Part shown: piece by piece, positions 53,333 through 61,936 of the stretch
Layout of the letters: every line of letters starts with the position of its first letter
Numbering within the stretch: position 1 is the stretch's first letter
Assembly: GCF_024519725.1 (NCBI RefSeq)
Contig: NZ_JALJRK010000027.1
Span: forward strand, 1-64,000
From: Microvirga sp. Mcv34
GTDB taxonomy: Bacteria > Pseudomonadota > Alphaproteobacteria > Rhizobiales > Beijerinckiaceae
Length of the DNA stretch: 64,000 nt
Reading direction: 5' to 3'
Notes under the pieces: generated by a model
Databases searched by the model: none
What the model was told of the DNA's origin: nothing
The model's input: only the letters and a program-made list of their open reading frames with translations
Translations under genes and position numbers: made by a program

Positions 53333-53779
53333 CTATCCAACACCCAAGCGGACTATGGCGCGCTCACGCCATGTATTCATGAGTCCAGCAAGCTTCTCAG
53401 GTTTCATTCGATAGCTATCGGATAGCATGGCCCAGGTTTTGTGTCCTTCGTGGACGATTTCAAATACCACGGACGTTCCCACCAGGCTGATCTGTTTTGT
53501 CTCGAACGGCCCCACTTCGATCCACGAATATTGCTTGTTGCGCCCTAGGGTCCTGATCGTAAAGGTCTCTTGATCTAATTTTAGAAGTGATACGTCTGGG
53601 CATAGAGAAGCCAAAGCTACAATAGCACCAACAAAAAAGGAGCCTCCGACGAACCAGCCGATACCCCTGCCGTCCTGCACCATAAGAACGCCGACAATGC
53701 TACCGGCAAGACAAAGAATTAAAACTCCTGCCCATTTCCAAAGGGTAGGCCGCAGAATGAACTCCACTCCTTCTTTCAT
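53333..53779 (-). CDS. Hypothetical membrane protein (AT-richer than neighbours)
   Basis: 148 residues. Two hydrophobic helices (about 15-33, AGVLILCLAGSIVGVLMV, and 41-60, GWFVGGSFFVGAIVALASL) are followed by a soluble C-terminal beta-rich domain with LKLDQETFTIRTLGRNKQYSWIEVGPFET. The layout, two helices then a PH-like strand pattern, resembles small bacterial PH-domain membrane proteins, but no family is claimed. GC content is clearly lower than in rarA and degP on either side, suggesting late acquisition. A palindrome follows nearby at 53825. Confidence 0.65.
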   Translation of the reverse strand: MKEGVEFILRPTLWKWAGVLILCLAGSIVGVLMVQDGRGIGWFVGGSFFVGAIVALASLCPDVSLLKLDQETFTIRTLGRNKQYSWIEVGPFETKQISLVGTSVVFEIVHEGHKTWAMLSDSYRMKPEKLAGLMNTWRERAIVRLGVG

Positions 53780-53824
53780 CCGCGAGCCCCCATTTCACAT
53801 TCATTGCGAGGCTACAGCATCGGA

Positions 53825-53848
53825 CCCAAAAGTGAGTCCACTTTTGGG
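53825..53848. repeat. CCCAAAAGTG palindromic repeat
   Basis: CCCAAAAGTG-AGTC-CACTTTTGGG is a perfect 10-bp stem with a four-base loop, inside GGACCCAAAA...TTTTGGGATC. The same type of element is common in Rhizobiales intergenic regions. It lies 18 bases past the degP stop and may act as a terminator, although there is no T-run. Confidence 0.6.
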
Positions 53849-53866
53849 ATCAATCCATACTCTAGT

Positions 53867-55288
53867 TTAGCGCCCGAGCACCGTCGTAAAGACCCGCCCG
53901 CCCCGGCTGACGGTGATCTCCCAATAGCCGCCGTTGCGGTTGATCAGCCGGTCCGCGTCCTTGGTGGAGGCCAGGCGCTCGCCGTTGATGGCCACGATCT
54001 GGTCGCCCTTCTCGAAGCCCACGCTGGCGGCGACGCTGCGATCCTCCAGATCGGCCACGACCACGCCGTCATCGGCGACCTCGACCTGCAGCTCGTCGGC
54101 GACGGCTGGCGACATATTGACCAACGTCGCACCGGCGAAAGGCGTCCGGGTCTTGCCGCGCAACGGCTCGCGCGCGGGATTCTCCGGCGGGGGTGTCAGC
54201 TTGACCTGGAGAATCGTCTGCTTGCCGCCGCGAAGCACCGTGAGAGGCGCCGCGCCCTGCGTTCCCTTGAGGGTGAAGCGGTAGCCGAAGGAATCCGGAT
54301 TATCGACCGGCTGGCCGTCCACCATCAGGATCGCATCGCCCCGCTTGAGGCCGGCCTCTGCGGCCGGTCCCTTGTCGTAGACGGCGGTGACGAGGACGCC
54401 CGTCGGACGTTCAAGGCCAAGCCCGTTCGCGATATCGCCGTCCACGGGCTGCAGTCGCGCGCCCAGCCACGGCCGGACGACGCTCTTGGCGCCCCCCTTG
54501 GCGGAGTTCAGCACCACCTTGACCATGCTGGCGGGAACGGCGAAGCCGATACCGATGCTGCCCCCCGACCGGGAATAGATCGCCGTGTTGATGCCGACCA
54601 CACGGCCGTTCATGTCGATGAGGGCACCGCCCGAATTGCCGGGATTGATGGCGGCGTCGGTCTGAATGAAGAACTGGTAGTCGGAGATGCCGACCTGGGT
54701 GCGGGCGAGCGCCGACACGATGCCCTGGGTCACAGTCTGGCCGACGCCGAAGGGATTGCCGATGGCGAGCACGATGTCGCCGACCTGCAGGGCCTCGGAA
54801 TCGCCGAGTTCGATCGCCTGCAGGTTCGTCGCGTCCTTGAGCTTCAGCACCGCAATGTCGGTGCGCTGGTCCCGCAGCAGGATGTCGGCCGCGAATTCCC
54901 GCCGGTCGGCCAGTGCGACCTTCACCTCGTTCATGTTCTCGATCACGTGGTTGTTCGTGATCACGAGGCCCGACGAATCGACGATAACGCCGGACCCGAG
55001 GGAGCTCTGCGACCGCCCCCGGGGAACGCCCGGTGCATTGTCCCCGAAGAAGCGGCGGAAATATTCCTCCATCGCGCCGTTCTGCCGGCGCTCCGAGCGG
55101 CTGGCATAGACGTTGACCACAGATCCGGACGTCTGGCGTACGACCGGCGCGAAGGACAGCTGGATCTGCGCCTTGCTCTCAGGAACGACGCGCTGCGTCT
55201 GGGCTGCGGCGGGTGCTACGAACAGCAGCGCTGAGAAGAGCGAGAAGAGTGGATAACGGAACGAGGGAATCATATCGGATGTGTCCAT
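53867..55288 (-). CDS. degP: Do family periplasmic serine endopeptidase
   Basis: 473 residues. A trypsin-like protease with chaperone activity that removes misfolded envelope proteins. A signal peptide (PLFSLFSALLFVAPAAAQ) is followed by the protease domain with the triad H114 (ITNNHVIE), D144 (RTDIAVLKL) and S219 (NPGNSGGALID), then two PDZ domains (about 265-355 and 380-465). Close to DegQ/DegP of Rhizobiales; housekeeping or stress-inducible use is not decided by sequence. ATG at 55273 is an alternative start five residues later. rplQ lies further downstream on the other side of an orphan gene, the usual degP-rplQ neighbourhood. Confidence 0.94.
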   Translation of the reverse strand: MDTSDMIPSFRYPLFSLFSALLFVAPAAAQTQRVVPESKAQIQLSFAPVVRQTSGSVVNVYASRSERRQNGAMEEYFRRFFGDNAPGVPRGRSQSSLGSGVIVDSSGLVITNNHVIENMNEVKVALADRREFAADILLRDQRTDIAVLKLKDATNLQAIELGDSEALQVGDIVLAIGNPFGVGQTVTQGIVSALARTQVGISDYQFFIQTDAAINPGNSGGALIDMNGRVVGINTAIYSRSGGSIGIGFAVPASMVKVVLNSAKGGAKSVVRPWLGARLQPVDGDIANGLGLERPTGVLVTAVYDKGPAAEAGLKRGDAILMVDGQPVDNPDSFGYRFTLKGTQGAAPLTVLRGGKQTILQVKLTPPPENPAREPLRGKTRTPFAGATLVNMSPAVADELQVEVADDGVVVADLEDRSVAASVGFEKGDQIVAINGERLASTKDADRLINRNGGYWEITVSRGGRVFTTVLGR

Positions 55289-55534
55289 GAAGGCGGCTTT
55301 ACGCCCGAGAAAATCGAGATTCTACGGCGCTAAATGACATGCGCGCGCCGGGCAATCCAGAGAAGATCAGGAGATGCAGACACGTTCAACGAAGCACTCT
55401 AACGTTATAAAAATACAAAAAAATTCCCTTTCGTCGCCTTTTGGACAACGTAGGAAAACCAGCACGATGGTGAGTTGCCAAATTCACAATTCTAAGCGCG
55501 CTGGTGGGTGTTGTTTTGCGGAGTTAGTGACAAA

Positions 55535-55897
55535 ATGGCTCGTCTAGGAATCTTGGCGTACGCTTTCTTCGTGTTCGGCTTCACCCTCAACGCATTCGAA
55601 GAAGATCATTTTTCGTACGCGGGATGCATTATCAATATCATTTCTGGCATTGCTCTAATTGTATATTCGCCTCAGTTGGTAAGGGGAGTTTCTACTACAT
55701 CCCGCCCACTTTCCTCTCGGTCAAAGTTTCTCCTAACTTCGGTTGCGTTTTTATGCCTGGCCTTTGCATTCACCGCGGGACTAATCATATTCAAAGATCA
55801 CATTAAAGCTGTAGCAGTTGCTATGATGATGTCCTACCTCATAATTTTTTCGGCATTCTTTTCGTCCCGTGACAGAATCAACACTGAGAGCTTGTAA
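55535..55897 (+). CDS. Small hypothetical integral membrane protein (AT-rich)
   Basis: 120 residues, no family recognised. Four hydrophobic segments (about 5-20, 27-45, 66-85 and 90-110, ending MSYLIIFSAFFSSRD) make it an integral inner-membrane protein. The frame opens at a GTG at 55508, but ATG at 55535 with GGAG upstream is more likely. GC content is far below the genome average and codon use is foreign. Opposite strand to degP and rplQ, between them. Confidence 0.55.
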   Translation: MARLGILAYAFFVFGFTLNAFEEDHFSYAGCIINIISGIALIVYSPQLVRGVSTTSRPLSSRSKFLLTSVAFLCLAFAFTAGLIIFKDHIKAVAVAMMMSYLIIFSAFFSSRDRINTESL

Positions 55898-56084
55898 GCC
55901 AGCGTATATCTATGCCGCCTGTAGAGTGGACTACGCGAGGAGCACATTGCCATCTTTAACTCTTATCCTGATGCAAAACCGCTTTTCTCTCGCTCCTTTT
56001 TAAGGCCACCCGTTTGCTGGTGAATACATATCGCAGCCCTTATCCTGACACTCGCGAGTGGCTGCCCGACGAACGCTGGATAAC

Positions 56085-56111
56085 AAAAAGGGCGGCCCGA
56101 AGACCGCCCTT
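56085..56111 (-). terminator. Intrinsic terminator of the ribosomal operon
   Basis: On the minus strand AAGGGCGG (56111-56104), an 8-base loop and CCGCCCTT (56095-56088) are followed by TTTG. It lies 25 bases past the rplQ stop and ends the spc/alpha operon. Confidence 0.88.
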
Positions 56112-56135
56112 GATGAAATCCTTTAGACCGAGATC

Positions 56136-56558
56136 TTACTCGGCGGCTTCGACCAGCTCTTCCTTCTGGGTCGGGCCCGAATCCTGGCCGCGCGCATCCA
56201 CGTCGCGGTCCACGAACTCGATCACGGCCAGAGGGGCATTGTCGCCGTAGCGGAAGCCGGCCTTCAGGACGCGGGTGTAGCCACCGTTGCGGTCCTGATA
56301 GCGCTTGCCCAGAACGTCGAACAGCTTCTTGACCATCGCCTCGTCGCGGAGCTTCGACATGGCGAGACGGCGGGCGTGCAGGTCACCGCGCTTGCCGAGC
56401 GTGATCAGCTTCTCGACGACCGGACGCAGGTCCTTCGCCTTCGGCAGGGTCGTGACGATCTGCTCGTGCTTGATCAGCGCAGCCGCCATATTGGCGAACA
56501 TGGCCTTGCGGTGTTCGGTCGTGCGGTTGAAGCGACGACCACGGAATCCGTGACGCAT
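56136..56558 (-). CDS. rplQ: 50S ribosomal protein L17
   Basis: 140 residues. [56 protein letters not shown] is the textbook start (key part [15 protein letters not shown]). The last 20 residues (after [13 protein letters not shown]) are the acidic extension of alphaproteobacteria. A strong AAGGAG leader precedes ATG. Last gene of the operon after rpoA, 124 bases downstream of it. Confidence 0.97.
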   Translation of the reverse strand: MRHGFRGRRFNRTTEHRKAMFANMAAALIKHEQIVTTLPKAKDLRPVVEKLITLGKRGDLHARRLAMSKLRDEAMVKKLFDVLGKRYQDRNGGYTRVLKAGFRYGDNAPLAVIEFVDRDVDARGQDSGPTQKEELVEAAE

Positions 56559-56682
56559 TGGCTTTCTCCTTGATCTTACGGCCGCCGTGCCAAGGTACGG
56601 CCGTCTCTCTTATGATCCCCGCCCTTGAGGGCGAGGGGCAGATGTGAAGCCGCCTTCTCAGTGAAAGGCGGCTTCAAAACAC

Positions 56683-57699
56683 TCAGTAATGCTCTTCGAA
56701 GCGCTTCGCGAGGTCTTCGATGTTCTCCGGCGGCCAGCCCGGCACGTCCATGCCGAGGTGCAGGCCCATGCCGGCGAGAACTTCCTTGATCTCATTGAGC
56801 GACTTGCGGCCGAAGTTCGGGGTGCGGAGCATTTCCGCCTCGGACTTCTGGATGAGGTCACCGATATAGACGATGTTGTCGTTCTTCAGGCAGTTGGCCG
56901 AACGAACCGACAGTTCCAGCTCGTCCACCTTCTTGAGGAGCGCCGGGTTGAAGGGCAGCTGCGGTGCGGCAGCGGCAGCCTCTTCCTTGCGCGGCTCTTC
57001 GAAGTTGACGAAGACCTGGAGCTGGTCCTGCAGGATGCGGGCGGCATAGGCCACGGCATCCTCAGGCGTCACGGCGCCGTTGGTCTCGACCGTCATGATC
57101 AGCTTGTCGTAGTCGAGAATCTGGCCCTCGCGGGTGTTCTCGATGCGATAGGAGACCTTCTTGACCGGGCTGTAGAGCGAGTCGACCGGGATGAGGCCGA
57201 TCGGGGCGTCCTCGGTGCGGTTGCGCTCGGCAGGAACGTAGCCCTTGCCCATGTCGACCGTGAACTCCATGCGGATCTCGGCGCCCTCGTCGAGGGTGCA
57301 GAGCACAAGCTCAGGGTTCAGGATCTGCACGTCACCGACCGTATTGATGTCGCCAGCCGTCACGGCGCCAGGGCCGGTCTTGCGGAGCGTCATGCGCTTT
57401 GCGCCCTCGCCCTGCATCTTGATGGCGATCGTCTTCACGTTGAGGACGATGTCGGTCACGTCCTCGCGGACGCCCGGGATGGACGAGAACTCGTGCAGCA
57501 CGCCGTCGATATGGATCGCCGTCACAGCCGCGCCCTGGAGCGACGACAGGAGGACCCGGCGCAGCGAGTTGCCGAGCGTCGTGCCGAAGCCACGCTCGAG
57601 CGGCTCGGCCACGACCGTCGCGATGCGCTTCGGGTCGTCGCCGGGGGCGACTTCGAGCTTGTTCGGCTTAATCAGCTCTTGCCAGTTCTTTTGGATCAC
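56683..57699 (-). CDS. rpoA: RNA polymerase alpha subunit
   Basis: 338 residues. N-terminal dimerisation domain ([16 protein letters not shown]..., with [23 protein letters not shown] near 40), linker, then the C-terminal domain from about 255 with [25 protein letters not shown], which contacts UP elements and activators. The start is GTG at 57699: GAGGT lies six bases before it and the product begins with the conserved IQKNWQ. A GTG at 57705 would place the ribosome site too close. Between rpsK and rplQ. Confidence 0.97.
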   Translation of the reverse strand: MIQKNWQELIKPNKLEVAPGDDPKRIATVVAEPLERGFGTTLGNSLRRVLLSSLQGAAVTAIHIDGVLHEFSSIPGVREDVTDIVLNVKTIAIKMQGEGAKRMTLRKTGPGAVTAGDINTVGDVQILNPELVLCTLDEGAEIRMEFTVDMGKGYVPAERNRTEDAPIGLIPVDSLYSPVKKVSYRIENTREGQILDYDKLIMTVETNGAVTPEDAVAYAARILQDQLQVFVNFEEPRKEEAAAAAPQLPFNPALLKKVDELELSVRSANCLKNDNIVYIGDLIQKSEAEMLRTPNFGRKSLNEIKEVLAGMGLHLGMDVPGWPPENIEDLAKRFEEHY

Positions 57700-57794
57700 A
57701 ACCACACCTCATGAGGTACGGCTTGAAGGGAGGCTTTCGGCCAGCCCTTTAAACCGGAACGCGCGTGGGTTTTGGACCCACGCGCCGGATAACC

Positions 57795-58184
57795 TTAGAC
57801 GCGGCGACGCTTGCGCGGGCGGCAGCCATTGTGCGGGATCGGCGTGACGTCACGGATCGACGTGACGGTGAAGCCGGCCGACTGCAGGGCGCGCAGGGCG
57901 GACTCACGGCCGGAGCCGGGACCCGACACCTCGACCTCGAGGGTCCGCATGCCGTGCTCGGCAGCCTTACGCGCTGCATCTTCAGCCGCGATCTGGGCAG
58001 CGTACGGGGTCGACTTACGCGAGCCCTTGAAACCCATGGCACCGGCGGAGGACCAGGAAATCGTGTTGCCCTGGGCGTCCGTGATGGTGATCATGGTGTT
58101 GTTGAACGAGGCGTTCACATGCGCCACGCCGGAAACGATGTTCTTGCGTTCGCGACGGCGGACGCGGGTAGCTTCTTTAGCCAT
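57795..58184 (-). CDS. rpsK: 30S ribosomal protein S11
   Basis: 129 residues. [27 protein letters not shown] and [24 protein letters not shown] are the S11 signatures; the end [18 protein letters not shown] carries the highly basic tail that touches the platform rRNA. Follows rpsM after 78 bases; rpoA comes next. Confidence 0.97.
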   Translation of the reverse strand: MAKEATRVRRRERKNIVSGVAHVNASFNNTMITITDAQGNTISWSSAGAMGFKGSRKSTPYAAQIAAEDAARKAAEHGMRTLEVEVSGPGSGRESALRALQSAGFTVTSIRDVTPIPHNGCRPRKRRRV

Positions 58185-58262
58185 TCCAAAGATCCTTCAA
58201 GCGCGCCCGTCGTTCCAGGCGCTCGGGAGAAAGGGCCGCCCACCCGGGGCGGCCGATCAAAA

Positions 58263-58631
58263 TTACTTCTTCTTGCCGGCGATCGGCTTCGCCTTGCCCT
58301 TGCGGGTGCGGGCGTTCGTGTGGGTGCGCTGGCCGCGGGTCGGAAGGGAGCGGCGGTGGCGCAGGCCACGATAGGCAGCAAGATCCATCAGGCGCTTGAT
58401 GTTCATGGACACTTCGCGGCGCAGGTCGCCTTCGACGATATAGTCGCGGTCGATCGTCTCGCGGATGGCCAGAACCTCGGCGTCGGTCAGCTGGTTCACG
58501 CGGCGCTCAGCCGGGATGTTGACCTTCTCGATGATCTCCTGGGCCTTCTTGGCCCCAATGCCGTGGATGTACTGAAGCGCGATCACAACGCGCTTGGCGG
58601 TCGGAATGTTGACGCCAGCTATACGGGCCAT
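58263..58631 (-). CDS. rpsM: 30S ribosomal protein S13
   Basis: 122 residues. [26 protein letters not shown] and the C-terminal [25 protein letters not shown] (quoted by [17 protein letters not shown]) are diagnostic; the protein sits in the 30S head and contacts the 50S and tRNA. ATG at 58631 has GGAGACGG upstream. First gene of the alpha part of the operon; its usual upstream neighbour adk is here 1.1 kb away, and a promoter at 58784-58812 can drive it. Confidence 0.96.
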   Translation of the reverse strand: MARIAGVNIPTAKRVVIALQYIHGIGAKKAQEIIEKVNIPAERRVNQLTDAEVLAIRETIDRDYIVEGDLRREVSMNIKRLMDLAAYRGLRHRRSLPTRGQRTHTNARTRKGKAKPIAGKKK

Positions 58632-58783
58632 CGTCCGTCTCCATGTCAGAAGCAAATGCTTCGGGTTTTGGTTATCGCGCGTCCGGTGGAGGCCGGCCCC
58701 TGCGCGGGCTTATGCAAAACAAAACGACCCGAGTGACTTCTCCCGAAGCCCTCCGAGCCGAGCTCATCTTTCGCAAGTGGAGG

Positions 58784-58812
58784 CACATAGCCGCTTTTGG
58801 GCGCTACGTCAA
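58784..58812 (-). promoter_or_regulatory. Sigma70-type promoter upstream of rpsM
   Basis: On the minus strand TTGACG (58812-58807), a 17-base spacer and TATGTG (58789-58784) form a good promoter, about 150 bases before the rpsM start. It would free rpsM-rpsK-rpoA-rplQ from read-through across the inserted segment. The resulting leader of about 140 bases has room for translational feedback, as known in E. coli for S4 on the alpha operon; that part is inference. Confidence 0.65.
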
Positions 58813-58888
58813 CACCCCATTAAGAAACCGATACTGATAGGACAGGACGACTACCACATGTCTCACAGGAATACTAAAAGAACATTAT

Positions 58889-58903
58889 GTTCTCTATTTG
58901 TTC
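58889..58903 (+). promoter_or_regulatory. Possible LexA-type SOS box
   Basis: GTTCTCTATTTGTTC fits GTTC-N7-GTTC with a T-rich spacer. No strong promoter or obvious SOS gene follows; the nearest downstream gene on this strand begins at 59391. One or two chance matches of this pattern are expected in a window of this size, so it is reported with low confidence. Confidence 0.3.
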
Positions 58904-59390
58904 TTGAATGCAGACCCATCTAATGCCAAGCTTGAGGGGTAAATTGAGGCTGTTCTTTATGAATCGTTCGACTCACGCCAAAACCAGTCTGCTCTCGCTG
59001 AGATGTCGCCTCATCTCCCTTCGAGAGCGAGCGCTCGATATGTGATTAAGGCACCTTCTTGAGCACCGCAACGACCCAAGCCAGCCTCAGATCCCTGCGG
59101 GCTCATCTGGAGGAGGTCAATGGACTGGTGGCGGAGGTTCAGGCGGAGGAAGTTCAGCTACTTACCGGGACGTTGCGTTTCGAACCGACCGTGAAGATGA
59201 CGCGCCCCGCCCCGGCCGCCTTAGCATTGCGTCTCGTAAAAGGCTCGCGCAATGCGAGGAGCAGTTCGAACGTGACATATTTCATTGCAATATGGTCAGC
59301 ATAAGAAAGTGCTATGCTCAGGCCATGGTCCGAAAAGTGGCTTGTGAGAAAGGCCACCCAATTCCACCGCTTAAATATTGAGTGAAGGCC

Positions 59391-59729
59391 ATGCTTATCG
59401 CAGAACGTCATCTTGAGATTGCCGGAGGTGACGGCACAGTCACTAAAGTCCCGGTCCGCCTCTTCTCCCCAGAAGGCAGCAACAAGCAGTGGTCATGCCA
59501 ATACACCATCGAGTGGCCTGATGGCACGTACTCGTCTGCGGGATACGGAGTGGACCAATTTCAGGCTATTATTCTGACGCTTCAGAAAATCGGGACAGAT
59601 ATCTATTTCAGCGACTACCATAAAACTGGCCGTCTCTACTTCGAGAAGCCCGGCAGCGGATATGGTTTTCCTGTTCCAAAGAATGCACGGGATTTGCTTG
59701 TCGGTGAGGACAAGCGCTTTGAAGGATAA
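59391..59729 (+). CDS. Hypothetical protein inserted in the ribosomal operon (DUF6968-like)
   Basis: 112 residues, opposite in direction to all neighbours. MLIAERHLEIAGGDGTVTKVPVRLFSPEG begins a small soluble protein with WSCQYTIEWPDGTYSSAGYGVDQFQAIILTLQKIGTDIY, aligned by eye with the small family known as DUF6968 (pattern W-x-C-x-Y-x-I, then a glycine-x-aspartate-x-x-Q-A helix). I hold that match at low confidence. No catalytic motif is visible. GAAGG lies just before ATG at 59391. AT-richer than the genome; convergent with adk. Confidence 0.6.
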   Translation: MLIAERHLEIAGGDGTVTKVPVRLFSPEGSNKQWSCQYTIEWPDGTYSSAGYGVDQFQAIILTLQKIGTDIYFSDYHKTGRLYFEKPGSGYGFPVPKNARDLLVGEDKRFEG

Positions 59730-59747
59730 CCGCAGAATTGGCCGAGA

Positions 59748-59770
59748 ACGGTGAGGCTTAGCCTCACCGT
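59748..59770. terminator. Hairpin overlapping the adk stop
   Basis: ACGGTGAGGC-TTA-GCCTCACCGT (59748-59770) is a perfect 10-bp stem that includes the adk stop codon. There is no T-run on either strand, so it may be a stabilising 3' structure or weak terminator that separates adk from the inserted gene. Confidence 0.55.
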
Positions 59771-60345
59771 CCAAGAATTCCCTTGATTGCCTCGGTCACG
59801 TCGTCGATGGGCTTCATGCCGTCAACGGTCTTCAGCACGCCCTTGCTCTCGTAATAGGTCGAAAGCGGGGCCGTCTGGTTCCGGTAGGCTTCGAGGCGGG
59901 TCTTGAAGACCTCAGGGTTGTCGTCCTTGCGGACCGGCTCTCCACGGGCTTCCGTTTCCTTGGCCCGCTTGACGATTCGATCGACGAGCTCGGCCTCGTT
60001 GACCTTGAACTCGATGACGGAATCGAGCCGCAGGCCCTTCTCGGCCAGCATCGCGTCGAAGGCCTCAGCCTGGGCCACGGTCCGCGGGAAGCCGTCGAGG
60101 ATGAAGCCATTCCTGGCGTCGGCCTCCTCGATCCGGTCGGCGATGATGCCGACCACGATGTCATCGGACACCAGGTCGCCCCGGTCCATCACGGCCTTCG
60201 CCTTGAGGCCCACCGGCGTGCCGGCCGCCACGGCTGCGCGGAGCATGTCGCCCGTCGACAGCTGCGGAATTCCCAGCCTCTCGACCAGACGCACAGCCTG
60301 AGTGCCTTTTCCGGCCCCCGGCGGCCCCAGCAGAATCATCCTCAT
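59764..60345 (-). CDS. adk: Adenylate kinase
   Basis: 193 residues, the short form without the zinc-type LID insertion, as in many Rhizobiales. It interconverts AMP plus ATP and two [21 protein letters not shown] is the P-loop region; [18 protein letters not shown] binds AMP, and [13 protein letters not shown] is the Walker B-like motif. ATG at 60345 has GAGGGGGG upstream; GTG at 60360 would be an upstream alternative. It follows secY after 148 bases, but rpsM no longer follows it directly. Confidence 0.94.
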   Translation of the reverse strand: MRMILLGPPGAGKGTQAVRLVERLGIPQLSTGDMLRAAVAAGTPVGLKAKAVMDRGDLVSDDIVVGIIADRIEEADARNGFILDGFPRTVAQAEAFDAMLAEKGLRLDSVIEFKVNEAELVDRIVKRAKETEARGEPVRKDDNPEVFKTRLEAYRNQTAPLSTYYESKGVLKTVDGMKPIDDVTEAIKGILGR

Positions 60346-60493
60346 CGACGCCCCCCTCACTCCGTCGAGTGTCCCCGCCCTCGGGCGAGATCGTCAAGAT
60401 CCGGAGCCGCTCTCCCGGTGGAGACCAGCTCCCCTTGCCAGCCAACAGTTCAAATTGACGGCGAACCGGCCCCCCGATTCGCCGGAGATTGCC

Positions 60494-61831
60494 TTATCGC
60501 CTGCGGGCACCCTTGAGCTTCGCCTTCTTGACGAGGCCCTCGTACTGGTGCGCCAGAAGGTGGCCGTGCACCTGGGCAACCGTGTCCATGGTAACAGACA
60601 CCACGATCAGAAGCGAAGTGCCGCCAAAGTAGAATGGCAGGGCCGCATAGGACACGAGCAGTTCGGGAATCAGGCAGATGATCACCAGATAGGCTGCGCC
60701 CAGCACGGTGATGCGGGTCAGGACCTGATCGATGAAATCAGCTGTGCGCTCGCCCGGACGGATGCCCGGGATGAACCCGCCCTGCTTCTTCAGGTTATCA
60801 GCCGTCTCGGTCGGATTGAACACGATGGCCGTGTAGAAGAAGGCGAAGAACACGATCAGCGCCGCATACAGGAACATGTAGGCGGGCCGTCCATGCCCCA
60901 GATAGGCTGTCAGCATGGAGATGATGCCGGTCCCGTCCGCGTTGCTCTGGAAGCTGCCGATGGTGGCCGGCAGCAGGAGCAGCGACGAGGCGAAGATCGG
61001 CGGGATCACGCCCGAGGTGTTCAGCTTGAGCGGCAGGAACGACGTCTGGCCCTCGTAGATCCGGTTGCCGACCTGGCGCTTCGGATAATTGATCAGCAGA
61101 CGGCGCTGCGCGCGCTCCATGAACACGACGAAGTAGATAATCGCGACCGCCATTACGATGACGCCGAGGATCAGGCCCGTCGAGATCGCGCCCTGGCGGC
61201 CGAGCTCGAGTGTTCCCGCGATGGCGTTCGGCAGGTTCGCCACGATGCCGGCGAAGATGATCAGCGAGGTGCCGTTGCCGATGCCGCGCGAGGTGATCTG
61301 CTCGCCGAGCCACATGAGGAACATGGTTCCGCCGGTCAGCGTGATCACGGTCGAGATCAGGAAGAAAGGTCCGGGCGACTGCACGATGGTCCCCGAGCTC
61401 TGAAGCCCGACGGCAATGCCCCAGGACTGGAACACAGCCAAGAATACCGTTAGATAGCGGGTGTACTGGTTGAGGATCTTGCGGCCCGCCTCCCCTTCCT
61501 TCTTCAGCGCCTCGAGCGAGGGCAGGACGGAAGTGAGAAGCTGGACGATGATCGACGCCGAGATGTACGGCATGATGTTCAAGGCGAAGATCGCCATGCG
61601 CTCAACGGCGCCGCCCGAGAACATGTTGAACAGGCCGAGCACGCCCCCGCTGGCATTCTGGAAGCTCTGCCGCAGCGCCTCCGGATCGATGCCGGGCAGC
61701 GGGATATAGGTGCCGAGACGGTAGATGATGAGAGCGCCCAAGGTGAACCAGATGCGCTTCTTCAGCTCATCGGCCTTGGCAATGGCGCCGAAATTGATGT
61801 TTGCCGCAAGTTGCTCGGCTGCTGAGGCCAT
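60494..61831 (-). CDS. secY: Protein translocase subunit SecY
   Basis: 445 residues, ten membrane helices. The pore of the SecYEG channel. MASAAEQLAANINFGAIAKADELKKRIWFTLGALIIYRLGTYIPLPGID (parts quoted: KKRIWFTLGALIIYRLGTYIPLPG) and FMLYAALIVFFAFFYTAIVFNP are standard; the TKYF-like C-terminus ends VKKAKLKGARRR. The stretch GIIPPIFASSLLLLPATI is the conserved helix 7 region. Located in its usual spc position between rplO and adk. Confidence 0.97.
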   Translation of the reverse strand: MASAAEQLAANINFGAIAKADELKKRIWFTLGALIIYRLGTYIPLPGIDPEALRQSFQNASGGVLGLFNMFSGGAVERMAIFALNIMPYISASIIVQLLTSVLPSLEALKKEGEAGRKILNQYTRYLTVFLAVFQSWGIAVGLQSSGTIVQSPGPFFLISTVITLTGGTMFLMWLGEQITSRGIGNGTSLIIFAGIVANLPNAIAGTLELGRQGAISTGLILGVIVMAVAIIYFVVFMERAQRRLLINYPKRQVGNRIYEGQTSFLPLKLNTSGVIPPIFASSLLLLPATIGSFQSNADGTGIISMLTAYLGHGRPAYMFLYAALIVFFAFFYTAIVFNPTETADNLKKQGGFIPGIRPGERTADFIDQVLTRITVLGAAYLVIICLIPELLVSYAALPFYFGGTSLLIVVSVTMDTVAQVHGHLLAHQYEGLVKKAKLKGARRR

Positions 61832-61936
61832 AGTGGTGTCCCCGAATTCCCTGATACGTGACGGTCATCACGCAAACGGCGGCCACGCGATCAGACGCGG
61901 GCCGCCGCTTGGATCTTAGTCAATGTGGGCGCTGGC

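Larger units (their letters stand above)
58632..59390. other. AT-richer inserted segment between adk and rpsM
   Basis: Besides the rpsM promoter, no gene is convincing in these 759 bases. A palindrome AGAACA-TTA-TGTTCT (58879-58893) overlaps GTTC-TCTATTT-GTTC (58889-58903), a match to the LexA box pattern. A small open frame from TTG at 59059 lacks a ribosome site. The base composition differs from the ribosomal genes on both sides. Confidence 0.5.

Noticed and set aside
59059-59304. 81-residue frame starting at TTG in the ribosomal-operon insert
   Set aside because: No ribosome site, rare start codon, no similarity recognised; it may be a relic but cannot be supported.
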